In this document: piece after piece, positions 37,683-47,479 of the stretch | Layout of the letters: each line of letters starts with the position of its first letter | How positions within the stretch are numbered: position 1 is the first letter of the stretch | From: Alkalihalobacterium elongatum | GTDB lineage: Bacteria; Bacillota; Bacilli; Bacillales; Bacillaceae_F | Assembly: GCF_019024285.1 (NCBI RefSeq) | Contig: NZ_WMKZ01000016.1 | Location: 29,384 to 93,383 of the forward strand | Length of the DNA: 64,000 nucleotides | Direction: 5' to 3' | Notes under the pieces: generated by a model | What the model was told of the DNA's origin: nothing | Database searches by the model: none | What the model saw: the letters and a program-made list of their open reading frames with translations, nothing else | Program-made: the position numbers and the translations under genes

Positions 37683-38537
37683 ATGAAGTCAGGTAGAATT
37701 GAACAATACAAGCAATATAGTCAGTTTTCGAATTTAGAGGAATTTAACGCTTCCAATAAAAAAGCACTAGAAATCTACGGATATCACTTTACAAAAGGTG
37801 AACGAATCGCGTTTGATGTCCTCACTCGTTTCAGTGTGAAAGTACTGGGAGTTTGTAACGCACGCATTTGCAAATTAGTACAAGCGTGCCAAGATACAAA
37901 AGGGGGTATTTCTCGATCTACGTTTGAACGTATGCTTAGAAAAGCAAAGTCATTGGGCATCATCTCCATTATTCATACCGTTCGAGAAAATGGCGGTTAC
38001 GGCCACAATGTTTATAGTTTTACCCACTTTGACACGCCCAACAACGAAAAATTGACGTCGCGTAAATTCGACAAAAAGCCTTATCTACAAAAGGCTGATG
38101 AACACAAAAAACAACAAGAAACTCATTTAGTTGAAACAAAAACATTAAAAGATAAAGATCTTCGTCAAGACAAGGTAAAAAAGATCGATCAAATTGAGAT
38201 GAGCGAATTGAATTATTCTTTCGTTCCTGACCATGTTCCTGCACCATTCGTCAAAGCCGTCAAACCATTTTTTAACCGAGCTACGGATATTTGTGGACTC
38301 TGGGATCGTGCACAAATTGCTTTTCGATCAGCGAAATTCGCTAAGGACACTTCAATTAATGCATTGCTGCCAACCATTGTCCATGCGTTTAAACAAACTG
38401 TTTATCGGTATAAACAAAAGCAAATTCAAACTGGGTTTATGCCTTATTTTTATGGGACAGTGGCGAATTTGCTTACTGTTGAGAAGCGGAGGATGGTTGC
38501 AGAGGGGACTCAGTGGGGGTGGTGGTTGGAGGGGTAG
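37683..38537 (+). CDS. Winged-helix protein of the ComK-family cassette, possible replication-type protein
   Basis: The 284-residue protein has an N-terminal winged helix (FTKGERIAFDVLTRFSVKV, then GGISRSTFERMLRKAKSLGII at about 38-110) like plasmid and phage replication or partition proteins, a charged linker (about 120-175), and a C-terminal helical domain ending GFMPYFYGTVANLL-TQWGWWLEG. I cannot name the family. GGGGG lies 8 nt before the ATG. A dead copy of its 3' end lies at 18.0 kb, so the gene is or was multi-copy. No replication origin-like iterons are visible nearby. Confidence 0.65.
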   Translation: MKSGRIEQYKQYSQFSNLEEFNASNKKALEIYGYHFTKGERIAFDVLTRFSVKVLGVCNARICKLVQACQDTKGGISRSTFERMLRKAKSLGIISIIHTVRENGGYGHNVYSFTHFDTPNNEKLTSRKFDKKPYLQKADEHKKQQETHLVETKTLKDKDLRQDKVKKIDQIEMSELNYSFVPDHVPAPFVKAVKPFFNRATDICGLWDRAQIAFRSAKFAKDTSINALLPTIVHAFKQTVYRYKQKQIQTGFMPYFYGTVANLLTVEKRRMVAEGTQWGWWLEG

Positions 38538-38732
38538 TGTGTTTTTTTGAGGGGTATTGGAGATTAGGTCAGGCTCTTTCAAATATTTCTCAAGTTGTCA
38601 TTTAATAAAAGGGGACAGTCTATAGATATGAGCAACTATCATAACTTGTTTATAGGTGACGTAGACCGAGGAAAGAACCGCCGCTATCGATCTATTATAT
38701 ACCCTTATAATTTGGTATAACTCTTTAGAATT

Positions 38733-38762
38733 CAGAGTGCCTGTAAAGAATAAGGCACTCTG
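38733..38762. terminator. Hairpin in the gap before the GmrSD-type gene
   Basis: CAGAGTGCCT (38733-38742) and AGGCACTCTG (38753-38762) form a perfect 10-bp stem. There is no clear T run. The rest of the 354-bp gap 38538-38891 shows no gene. Confidence 0.5.
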
Positions 38763-38891
38763 AGATAATTTCGATACTGGTGGTCAGGGTCTAACCGACA
38801 CTATGGAATGTTCTGCCGCTTCCTGATATAAAAATGAAAGAAAGAGACCTCCCTAAATTTTGTGAATGATTACAATACTTCAATACCTAAA

Positions 38892-40907
38892 TTATTCACC
38901 TACTACTTCTCTTAACGTCCTACCATTAGGCAACTTCCAATCCGTATACCCATTAGCACTTCTTCCATATAATAGGCAAGATGCTGTAGATGGACTGGAA
39001 AATTCATAATCTTCTTTCAATATATAATAGCTACCTTCAAGTATTAAGACTCCCTGTTCAATTAGCTTCTTTCTTAACTCTGTATAACCAGCATTTAACG
39101 AAACACCAATAGTAGATGAAAATTTTGCTCCTTTTTTTACAAGAAACCCACTTGATGTTGGATAGCCAGAAGCTGTGACTCCTTTTTCTGTATCAATATA
39201 ATAGACCTCATCTGTTGAATCCTGTTTATTCACCTTATCTAAATCCCATGCTTTAATTAATAATTGAATTAATTGTTTTTGACGCTTTTCTACAACAGCT
39301 GGTGTCCATTCTGTCATTTGTATAACCTGTGATGTTAACGCAAAAGAGGTGACACCACCAGCAGTTTGGAAATAGGATGTTTTTTTCTTATCAAAATCGT
39401 AATTTTTTGCCTGTGAATTTTTTGATCTAGTTAAAAGAACCAAGTTTCCTAATTTATGCACATACTCTTCTGGTCGTTCAAAGTTTTTCAACCATTCACT
39501 CTCGTCTTTTGGAGTCTGTGGTAATACATGTTCTACTGTAATAACGGAATGGCTATAATACGGCTGTCCTTTGGTTAAAATGGAGTCTAAACGCAACAAC
39601 ACATAACGTTTTGCTGTGTCTTTTAGATTTGTATAAACATCACCATTTAACTGTTGTAATACTTCTTTTCGATCAGAATTTGTAACTTCTAGGGTTGAAC
39701 TTTCAGAAAAAACATCTATCCCTTTATCCATTTCTTTTAAAATCGCTGAGTATTTGGACATCCTCCAGTTAAAATTTCTACGTAAAATCATGCTTGTTGC
39801 AGCATATGTCTCGAGACGATCTAGAAATTCTTCAACCCTCTCTTCGTAATGATATAGATAATACATGGCAACAGTTATCCAATCAGCATTATCAATTCTA
39901 CTCATTAAACTAAGTAGCTTCATCATTTTCGGATTATCAAAATAATACGTTTGATAATCGACTAATTTTAAATATATCTCACTATACGGAATTAAATATT
40001 CGTCAATAAAACGTTTTCCGTTCATAGTAGAAAAAATGTCATCGTATTCGTCTTTTAAATTAGCCCCGCCTTTTCGTTTTTGAATAATCATTCGAATATG
40101 CTCAAACAGTTTATTAAAACGATTTCGACCTAACGCAACTTCTACCTCTTCCCATTTCATGGTGTAATGATCTTGGTCTATTTCTGACACATCACCAATT
40201 GCCCGAGCTTTAATGATATCACTCGACATTAGGTCTAACCCTCTATCATTAAGAACCGTAAATATACGGAAAGCGGAATCAAAATTAGGAGTTGACACTA
40301 CAACAATATAGCAAAGCCCAGCAATAACTCCTGGTAATGTTTTTACTACATCTGGTCCTAAATCATTTAAACGATCAATAAAGTAAAGTGCATTATCGCG
40401 AATACACCTTTGGCTATCTGTTTTTACATCTGTGTCTTCTTTAATTTTTGTAGTCGCACCATCTTCTTGTATAAACTGCTGGAAAAATAATTGATCTCTC
40501 TTTCTAAGCTGGATACGGTATTGTTCCTTTGTTTGAAGTAACTTATTTCCTTCCTGGGCAATAAATACTTTTATATTTTTCGCGTAATCGTCACCTAGAT
40601 AATCTCTTAAAACTGATAGCAAAATCGTTAATGTTGTTAGTCTTTGCTGACCATCTAGAACTTCCGAAAGGTTTCGATCTTTTTTAACAAGTACTATACT
40701 TCCTAAAAAGTATGGTTCCTCAACTTTTGATATATTCTCTTCTGTAATAGTATGGTGACTTATAAAATCAAGTAAATCATCGAGTAAATCTCCAGCCTCA
40801 TCAGTCGTCCAAGAATAGGGACGCTGAACTGTCGGTATTGTAAACAAATATTCATCTGAAAAGACTTTATATAAAGGCATTTCCTCTGCACTTAGTGTTT
40901 TTTTCAT
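38892..40907 (-). CDS. GmrSD-type DUF262/DUF1524 nuclease with C-terminal DUF4357
   Basis: The 671-residue protein has the DUF262 motifs QRPYSW (28-33) and DGQQR (85-89), a ParB-like nucleotide-dependent region, a DUF1524 HNH-type nuclease (EHVLPQ at 459-464; KLGNLVLLTRSKN at 485-497) and a C-terminal DUF4357-like module (PSTASCLLYGRSANGYTDW). GmrSD enzymes are type IV restriction systems that cut modified, often glucosylated, phage DNA. Here both parts are fused in one chain. The extra DUF4357 is seen in other restriction proteins and may read DNA modification. It stands alone, upstream of the wHTH gene and downstream of McrBC. Confidence 0.9.
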   Translation of the reverse strand: MKKTLSAEEMPLYKVFSDEYLFTIPTVQRPYSWTTDEAGDLLDDLLDFISHHTITEENISKVEEPYFLGSIVLVKKDRNLSEVLDGQQRLTTLTILLSVLRDYLGDDYAKNIKVFIAQEGNKLLQTKEQYRIQLRKRDQLFFQQFIQEDGATTKIKEDTDVKTDSQRCIRDNALYFIDRLNDLGPDVVKTLPGVIAGLCYIVVVSTPNFDSAFRIFTVLNDRGLDLMSSDIIKARAIGDVSEIDQDHYTMKWEEVEVALGRNRFNKLFEHIRMIIQKRKGGANLKDEYDDIFSTMNGKRFIDEYLIPYSEIYLKLVDYQTYYFDNPKMMKLLSLMSRIDNADWITVAMYYLYHYEERVEEFLDRLETYAATSMILRRNFNWRMSKYSAILKEMDKGIDVFSESSTLEVTNSDRKEVLQQLNGDVYTNLKDTAKRYVLLRLDSILTKGQPYYSHSVITVEHVLPQTPKDESEWLKNFERPEEYVHKLGNLVLLTRSKNSQAKNYDFDKKKTSYFQTAGGVTSFALTSQVIQMTEWTPAVVEKRQKQLIQLLIKAWDLDKVNKQDSTDEVYYIDTEKGVTASGYPTSSGFLVKKGAKFSSTIGVSLNAGYTELRKKLIEQGVLILEGSYYILKEDYEFSSPSTASCLLYGRSANGYTDWKLPNGRTLREVVGE

Positions 40908-41022
40908 TAGTATTACCTCTTTTTTTTACTTATTTTATTAGTGTTGTATAAAATAACTTAGTTTATGCTCTAAGGAAGCTGGGCTTTGTCCCTTAATCAA
41001 CATTGTTGATACTAGCTAAATA

Positions 41023-41307
41023 TTAATAATTATCATGTTCCAGACAACGCTTTAAATACTTAAGTGCATTACTATACATTCTGTTTCCCCGAATATCCTT
41101 AGCATTACATTCTGGTATTGAGAGATATTTAACTGTCATTGTCTCTACTATTGTTGGGTCAGTTATGTTATACAAACTCCCATCTAGTACACGATATTTA
41201 TTTAACTCTGAAGAAATAGTGTTTATTGCCCCTGAATACTTACCTATCGTACTTGTAGACAGTTTTGTATTATTCGATAACCATTTTTCAAAATCATCTT
41301 TTAACAT
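41023..41307 (-). CDS. Short N-terminal-domain-like protein of restriction genes
   Basis: The 94-residue product (LSTSTIGKYSGAINTISSELNK, then NRMYSNALKYLKRCLE) resembles the small helical domain that often opens HNH or modification-dependent restriction proteins. Nothing follows it here: a stop at 41023 and no effector domain, so it may be a truncated gene or a stand-alone accessory protein. ATG 41307 has GGGGG at 9 nt. It lies 65 nt after McrC in the same direction and may be cotranscribed. Confidence 0.6.
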   Translation of the reverse strand: MLKDDFEKWLSNNTKLSTSTIGKYSGAINTISSELNKYRVLDGSLYNITDPTIVETMTVKYLSIPECNAKDIRGNRMYSNALKYLKRCLEHDNY

Positions 41308-41371
41308 TTTTATTTCCCCCGACTCCATTAATTTATCTAGTCTGTAATTTTAGATCAGTTAAGAAACACCT

Positions 41372-42412
41372 TCAAACCAGACCTCCCCCATTCACAACCT
41401 CCATCAACTGCCTATAGATATCCACCCACGAATGATCAAGATTCAGTGTGACCACTTCAAAACTCGTTTGGTCGTCCCAACGGTATTTTTCTCGAACTTC
41501 TTCACCATTATATGGGTAGATCAGTATTCCTCTTCTAGCTATGTCTTTCGGTTGGTGCATAAGGTAGGTAAACATTTGGTACATGTTATGACTATGAAAA
41601 GAGGCTTTTCCGAAGTTTTGTTGGAATATATTTTTATAGAATTTTGCATCGATGATGATTTTCTCTTTACGATCCTTCCGTACTAATGAAATATCGGTTC
41701 TCATACTTGGTAAAATAGATGAATTGCCCTCTAGTTGCCAATGCATAACCTCTGAAGAAACGTGATATTCCGTTTGTTCGATCCGGTAAAAGTTGAACAA
41801 AAACTTCTCAAAAATATGATTTAATGATGTCTCATCTACTTCAGCTGAGAATAAGCTCCAGTTTCCCTGTTTATGAGATAACAACGCCATTTCATGCAGC
41901 AATCGCGCAATATGAATCATGCGTTTGTAATGGACGTTGTGTCTACCAAAATAAACTTTTAGAAATATTTCTCTTGTTAGGACAATCGTTTCTACTTCAG
42001 GAAGTAACTCCATATACATGAAGCTTCGCTTTCTTGTTTCATCTTTTATATAGCGGTTTACACACATCCTTTTTAATGTTGATTTCATCATATGGTTGAA
42101 AAGAATATTCGCAGAGTATTCATCTTTTTCACATACGACCATCGGCTTTTTAGCAAGAATATAAGGAAGAGAATCATTCATTATAATTCTCCCTCCTAAT
42201 CGACTTGTCGGTTCCGTTCTAGCAATATAATTCTTGACGAGACCACGACGGTTAAGCTTATCAACTTCTTGTAGAAACTGTTTTGCAAGAAAATCGTACG
42301 TAATGATGTCTTCATCAACTTCATTAAAGCTTTCTACTAAGTCTGGCATTTCATTTACATAACTTAATAAACAGAATAAGTTACGGATTGGAACTTTAAA
42401 TGTCGTTTCCAT
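41372..42412 (-). CDS. mcrC: McrC-family nuclease subunit
   Basis: The 346-residue protein has the McrC layout: an N-terminal DUF2357-like or finger region and a C-terminal PD-(D/E)xK nuclease with D240 (SMRTDISL) and D255-A-K257 (IIIDAKFY), followed by QMFTYL. McrC is recruited to the McrB ring and cuts DNA after GTP-driven translocation. The gene starts 1 nt after the McrB stop, so the pair is translationally coupled. The catalytic residues look intact. Confidence 0.9.
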   Translation of the reverse strand: METTFKVPIRNLFCLLSYVNEMPDLVESFNEVDEDIITYDFLAKQFLQEVDKLNRRGLVKNYIARTEPTSRLGGRIIMNDSLPYILAKKPMVVCEKDEYSANILFNHMMKSTLKRMCVNRYIKDETRKRSFMYMELLPEVETIVLTREIFLKVYFGRHNVHYKRMIHIARLLHEMALLSHKQGNWSLFSAEVDETSLNHIFEKFLFNFYRIEQTEYHVSSEVMHWQLEGNSSILPSMRTDISLVRKDRKEKIIIDAKFYKNIFQQNFGKASFHSHNMYQMFTYLMHQPKDIARRGILIYPYNGEEVREKYRWDDQTSFEVVTLNLDHSWVDIYRQLMEVVNGGGLV

Positions 42413-42413
42413 G

Positions 42414-44990
42414 CTAGATCCCCTCTAGTAAAGACCGAACATTTTCGGGACGGTCAAAGAAATACTCTTCTAACAGTGGAGTAATTTCAAATTGAAGAAT
42501 CCCTTCAAACCACGTGTTTTCATCGAGGCGTTCTGGCTTTTCAGTAAAAAATGAATGTCCAATTGCATAGCCTCTTCCTAATTGAAAGTCTGCTGTAATC
42601 TCTTTATTCAATTTTTCTACAGCAATTAAAATTCGTTCTACCAGTTGCTGTGAAATACCAGATGCTTGTAATTTCCGTTTCCATTTTTCATTAAATGCGG
42701 GTTGTAGAGTTATAAAAGCAAAGCGTCTACGCAAAGCTACCTCTAGCTGAGCTAAAGAACGATCAGCGGTGTTCATTGTTCCTATTAAATAGACGTTACT
42801 TGGTACTGTAAATTTGTCTTTGGAGTACCCCATCGTTACAAACTCATCTCGTTTATCCCGTTCCAGTAGCATGAATAATTCTCCAAAGACTTTGGACAAA
42901 TTACCTCGATTAATTTCATCGATAATAAAGTAAAAATCTTGTTCTGGGTTCTCTAATGCTCTCTGGCAAAACTCATAGAAGATACCAAATTGAAGAGAAA
43001 ACCCATGTTCATCAGGTCTGAACCCCATTACAAAATCTTCATAGGCATAATTTTGATGGAACTGAACCATCTCTACTCGACTAACGTCCTTCACACCCAT
43101 TAAAGAATAAGCCAATCGTTTGGACACAAATGTTTTCCCTACACCTGGTGGTCCTTGTAAAATTAAATTCTTCTTATAATGTAGTAAGTTAGTCATCGTC
43201 TCGTACTGTTTTTCATCTATAAATACTTCTGCCAAGAAATCTTCTTTCGTATAGGCTTTAGCATGAATTATGACTTCGTTCTCATAAGTTGATGCGATTG
43301 CTTGTTTCAGGTTCGGTTTTAATCGCCAAATAAAATGTTGATTGTCTCCATATCTACCATCAAACAACACCGACCAATACCGATTTTCACCATCACTTCT
43401 TTTGTGTTGATCAATCCCAGTCGCCTCAATTATTCGTTTTGCCAATTGGACAACAGGAGTATTAAAAGAAGAAAAGTGTTTTCCAAGAGCCGATGCCAAT
43501 TGAGTAGCACTTGCTTCGCCACCTAGTTCGTACATCTTATGGAGGTAAATCAAGTCACTTTCTTTGAATATAGACCTATCAGATAGTAATTCACTCCAAG
43601 TCTCCAAACTAATTTGATCTTCCGTAACGTATAGTCCTTCTTCGGTTTCACGTAAAGTGTTAATTTCAATTTCTTCCCCTTTAAATCTAGTTAATACCTC
43701 GACCATTTTGGTGTGAAACTCATCATATTGGAACTCTTCCACATCAGATAAGAATGCCAGTTCGTTTTCTTTACCTCTTTTAGGGTGTTGGTCACCGTAA
43801 AGTAAGCCATAACGGATCCCCTTTTCGTCAATAGAGACGAAAAATTGAGGGGCTGTACGATGATTTGTATGTCCTTCTTCATAAACCGCTAGCCAGCACT
43901 CTGAACAACCGAAGCTTTGGTTCCAGTTAAATCCGTTTAATACTTTTTCTTTTACTAGTTCCAGTTCAGAAAACTCGTCCATCTGTCGGATAACTTCATG
44001 AATTTTTCGTTGTTCTTCGCGTACTTTTAGTTTTTTGTCAGCATAATACAATTGGAATAAGATGGAGAAGTTACTCCATGAGTTTAAAATATTTGTTTCA
44101 TATTTCACTTTTACTTGTTCTTTTATTTCTTCCATTTCTTCTAAAGATATAGATTTACTTTCAATTAATTTATCTAATACCATAAATTTAATTAAGTTGA
44201 TTTTTTCTTGGTTACGGTATTGTTCTCTTAATTTCTTTAATATCTCGATATCAAATTTTGAAATTTCTTCTAACATAGAAGCTGGCTCTTTCATATAATG
44301 GTTTAGCTTTTTTGCCATTTGATGCAGATATACGACAGCACTTTCGACCATGATGGAGGGGTACTGAGTACTACAGAAAAAGAAATCCTGAATATCAAGC
44401 ATCGTTATTTCTTGATTAGATTTCTGGAAGTGTTTTAGAGCAATTTCGCACATGCGGTAGTAGGTTGCGTAATTGTTACCAACGGTGCCGAGTTTCATTT
44501 CAATCCCAAATGATTTCTTCAAATCTGTAAAGACTTCTTGCTTATAAAGTGGATACTTCCTGTAATCCACTGAAGCCAGCAAATACCCAAATAACGGGGC
44601 ACCTAGTGAAATACTCGTATCAAATTCTTTCCCCTTTTGGCGAAACGCTTCAATCCGGTCTTCAAGTGATTCATTAGACTGATACAACTGATTAAATAAC
44701 GTAGCGACTTCCTCTGGTCGTGCCTCTGCATATTTCACCAAATCACCAGTATTACTCCAGTGGACAAAGCTACCTGCAGTAGGATTTTCTTTTTGTAGCT
44801 TCTTAACTATATCAACTACCGTTAATTCGTTAATTTCCTGACCCTTTAAAAAATCGTTTAACTTTGATAGTATTTCAAGTTTGTAAGATTCATCGTATTG
44901 ATCGGTATCCTTAAAAGCTCTATACTTTTGAAAGGCAATATCTATGTATGTATCATTTATCATTTGCTGTTCTAATTCTTCGTAACGCAT
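42414..44990 (-). CDS. mcrB: McrB-family AAA+ GTPase of a modification-dependent restriction system
   Basis: The 858-residue protein has a long N-terminal half (1-590) that should recognise DNA and is unlike the short DUF3578 domain of E. coli McrB. The C-terminal AAA+ domain has Walker A GPPGVGKT (613-620), Walker B IIDEIN (689-694) and the McrB signature MNTADRS (739-745). The last feature makes it a GTP-dependent motor that feeds DNA to McrC. Residues 270-480 include a WxxF/Y-rich segment that may be the modified-base reader; this is a guess. It overlaps no gene and is followed immediately by McrC. Confidence 0.92.
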   Translation of the reverse strand: MRYEELEQQMINDTYIDIAFQKYRAFKDTDQYDESYKLEILSKLNDFLKGQEINELTVVDIVKKLQKENPTAGSFVHWSNTGDLVKYAEARPEEVATLFNQLYQSNESLEDRIEAFRQKGKEFDTSISLGAPLFGYLLASVDYRKYPLYKQEVFTDLKKSFGIEMKLGTVGNNYATYYRMCEIALKHFQKSNQEITMLDIQDFFFCSTQYPSIMVESAVVYLHQMAKKLNHYMKEPASMLEEISKFDIEILKKLREQYRNQEKINLIKFMVLDKLIESKSISLEEMEEIKEQVKVKYETNILNSWSNFSILFQLYYADKKLKVREEQRKIHEVIRQMDEFSELELVKEKVLNGFNWNQSFGCSECWLAVYEEGHTNHRTAPQFFVSIDEKGIRYGLLYGDQHPKRGKENELAFLSDVEEFQYDEFHTKMVEVLTRFKGEEIEINTLRETEEGLYVTEDQISLETWSELLSDRSIFKESDLIYLHKMYELGGEASATQLASALGKHFSSFNTPVVQLAKRIIEATGIDQHKRSDGENRYWSVLFDGRYGDNQHFIWRLKPNLKQAIASTYENEVIIHAKAYTKEDFLAEVFIDEKQYETMTNLLHYKKNLILQGPPGVGKTFVSKRLAYSLMGVKDVSRVEMVQFHQNYAYEDFVMGFRPDEHGFSLQFGIFYEFCQRALENPEQDFYFIIDEINRGNLSKVFGELFMLLERDKRDEFVTMGYSKDKFTVPSNVYLIGTMNTADRSLAQLEVALRRRFAFITLQPAFNEKWKRKLQASGISQQLVERILIAVEKLNKEITADFQLGRGYAIGHSFFTEKPERLDENTWFEGILQFEITPLLEEYFFDRPENVRSLLEGI

Positions 44991-45043
44991 TTCTCCACCC
45001 CATCACAAAACTCATTAATAATTTACATTAAGGCTATCTAACT

Positions 45044-47479
45044 TTACTTCTCTTTCCTCTCAAAATAAGCATGCAATCGGTACTCACAAATCTCCTTCGT
45101 CCATTCATACAATACTTCGTTGTGCTCTTCGGCAACATCAAACTCCATCTTAAATACTCCGTCTTCAAAAGATAGCAACCCTTTTGATGTGCCACTCCAT
45201 TTCGTCATTGGCATATTAGCAATAAGTTTCGCCACTTTTGTTTCGTCGTAGTCCCACAGCGTTTTTCCTTGTTTATCGGAAAAATCGATGCGTTTGCGGT
45301 ATTCTTTTTCGGTTAAGTAGCGGTGAAAATATGGTGCTACTTCTTCAGATGTTACAGGGTTACTCCAATCATCTATACCTCGACTTAACATGTAGGATAA
45401 GACGACCATTTTATAGCTTTTGTTCATCCCAGTACGTTCGACTTCTTGGAGCCATGTTTCATAGGTTTTGAAAAACTCTTCTTCAAAATCAGTAAGTTCG
45501 TTTGCCCAATAGAGAAAACCAGCAAATGAGTTGAAGTCTTGTTTATAATTTTTGCTGTCGGCGTTCCCGTATAAGTGTAACTCTAAGTAGGTTGGACGCC
45601 TTCCTAATTCTTGTTTTAAGGTAAAATAAGCTTCTCTCAATTGTTCTTTTCGAGGCTGCCTCTTTTTGCGGAGTTCATCTAATAGTTGTATAACTTCCAT
45701 TTCAAAATCAATAAAACAGTTTTCAGGAACCTGTGGAACGCTCGATGGTGCCTTTGATCGTTCATCTCCCTGTCTTGTATCAAGTAAACGCAGCTTATTC
45801 TCAGCGTTTCGATAGTTTCCGATTAAATCGATAATTGTGCAGTACTCTTTCCCCTTAAACAAGCGGAGCCCTCGTCCGACTTGCTGGGTAAAAACAGTTA
45901 AAGACTCTGTTGGGCGTACAAACAATAATGTATCTAACGAAGGGATATCCGTACCTTCATTAAAAAGGTTAACGGTAAAAATAACTTCAAGATCACCCGT
46001 TTCAATCATTTGAATCGCTTTTGCACGACCAAATTCATTTCCGTTCGAATGAAGGCTCGTTGCTTTAACACCATTTTTCTTAAAGTAATCTTCTAAAAAC
46101 ATTGCCTGTTTAATAGATGAACAAAACGCTAACGTTCGAGTCTGCTTATTCTTCTTCCAGGCATCAAGGATTTTTTCAGCCATATCTTCTCTTAGCTGAG
46201 CTGCTAATAATTCTTCGTCATCATATCTTGTCCCCAACCACGTAATTTGAGAATAATCGGTATCATCATATACACCGACATATTTAAACGGCGTGAGCCA
46301 TTGTCTTTGAATAGCTTCAATAAAGTCAATTTGGTAAGCAACATTTCCATCACATATGCCGTAAACATCTTTTCCATCCATTCGATCAGGTGTTGCGGTT
46401 ATCCCAAGTAAAAATTCAGGCTTAAAATAGTCAAGAACACGCTGATACGTCTTTGCTGCTGCATGATGGAATTCATCCATAACAATTAGTTCAAAAGAGT
46501 TCGGCTCGAACTTCTCCAAATGCCGTTCGTTCGCTAACGTAAAAATTGATGCAAACACACAGTCTGCTTGTCCTTCTTTTTCCGTTCCACTATAAATACC
46601 AAACGTACGTTCAGGCATAATATGTTGAAACGAACTTTTTGCCTGTTTTAATATCTCTTCACGATGAGCAACAAACAACACTCGTTTGTAATTTTTCGCA
46701 AAAAAACCCGCTAAATAGGTTTTTCCAAGTCCAGTAGCCATGACAACCATCGCTTTGTCATAGCCTTCCTCAACCACCGTTTCTAGAGATTGAAGCGCTT
46801 CAATTTGAGAATGTCTTGGAGTAATTGCATCGTAGGGAGCATAATCTTCAATAATAATGGAGGCCTCTTCGTCTTCGGCCGTTTGATTGAGCATCAATTC
46901 AATTTCTTCTGTTTTTGTCCATGTACGTACTAAGTTTGGGTGGTCCCGATGATAAGCTTCATACTGTTTCTCGTATTCTTCTAGCGTTTCTTTGTTAACT
47001 GGCACTGTTTGTTCATTTAAAAATAATTTCATAAACTCTTCTAGTGCTTGTTGGAATGTTTCTGGAGAAGCATCTGACTCCATCGTTACATTCCATTCGA
47101 CCCCATGTGTGAATGCGGATCGGGACATATTCGATGAACCAATGATTAATGTCCCTTCATTTTCCTCATATTGAAACAAATATGCCTTCGGGTGAAATGA
47201 TCGACCATTGCTCTTCCATAAGCGAACTTCAATATTCGGGTCTATTTCGAATAATTTTGTTAGCGCTTCTGGTTGCGTCACAAATAAATAATCACCTGTA
47301 CAAATTTTCACTTCAGCACCGCGAAGTAACGCTTTTCTAAGTGGCTCTTCTAGCAACTGTACACCAGATTTCATAACAAATGACGTCAGTATGTATATGG
47401 AAGAGGAACGCTCAATTGCTTCAACTAACTCCGAGATTAACTGATTCGTAACTAACTTAATTCTACTCATCATCCACAT
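45044..47479 (-). CDS. SF2 helicase with N-terminal phospholipase-D-like nuclease domain
   Basis: The roughly 811-residue protein starts with one PLD half-site (H97-x-K99 in FHPKAYLF, GSSNMSRSAF at 115-124), the typical single HKD motif of PLD nucleases that work as dimers. An SF2 helicase core follows: Walker A MATGLGKT (248-255), DEFH box (336-339), GITATPDR, and QVGRGLRLF (motif VI). A C-terminal 200 residues were not assigned. The start is uncertain: ATG 47479, 47473 or 47470 all lie inside the end of the MazG-like gene, giving an overlap of up to 17 nt. It is 53 nt upstream of McrB, same strand. Confidence 0.88.
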   Translation of the reverse strand: MWMMSRIKLVTNQLISELVEAIERSSSIYILTSFVMKSGVQLLEEPLRKALLRGAEVKICTGDYLFVTQPEALTKLFEIDPNIEVRLWKSNGRSFHPKAYLFQYEENEGTLIIGSSNMSRSAFTHGVEWNVTMESDASPETFQQALEEFMKLFLNEQTVPVNKETLEEYEKQYEAYHRDHPNLVRTWTKTEEIELMLNQTAEDEEASIIIEDYAPYDAITPRHSQIEALQSLETVVEEGYDKAMVVMATGLGKTYLAGFFAKNYKRVLFVAHREEILKQAKSSFQHIMPERTFGIYSGTEKEGQADCVFASIFTLANERHLEKFEPNSFELIVMDEFHHAAAKTYQRVLDYFKPEFLLGITATPDRMDGKDVYGICDGNVAYQIDFIEAIQRQWLTPFKYVGVYDDTDYSQITWLGTRYDDEELLAAQLREDMAEKILDAWKKNKQTRTLAFCSSIKQAMFLEDYFKKNGVKATSLHSNGNEFGRAKAIQMIETGDLEVIFTVNLFNEGTDIPSLDTLLFVRPTESLTVFTQQVGRGLRLFKGKEYCTIIDLIGNYRNAENKLRLLDTRQGDERSKAPSSVPQVPENCFIDFEMEVIQLLDELRKKRQPRKEQLREAYFTLKQELGRRPTYLELHLYGNADSKNYKQDFNSFAGFLYWANELTDFEEEFFKTYETWLQEVERTGMNKSYKMVVLSYMLSRGIDDWSNPVTSEEVAPYFHRYLTEKEYRKRIDFSDKQGKTLWDYDETKVAKLIANMPMTKWSGTSKGLLSFEDGVFKMEFDVAEEHNEVLYEWTKEICEYRLHAYFERKEK

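Noticed and set aside
36399..38537. Prophage or plasmid remnant around the XRE/ComK/wHTH genes
   Set aside because: No integrase, structural, terminase or lysis gene and no att-like ends are visible; regulators alone do not support a prophage call.
38233..38550. 105-residue plus-strand frame over the end of the wHTH gene
   Set aside because: It overlaps the well-supported wHTH frame and has low-complexity translation (GLSGGGGW), so it is a shadow frame.
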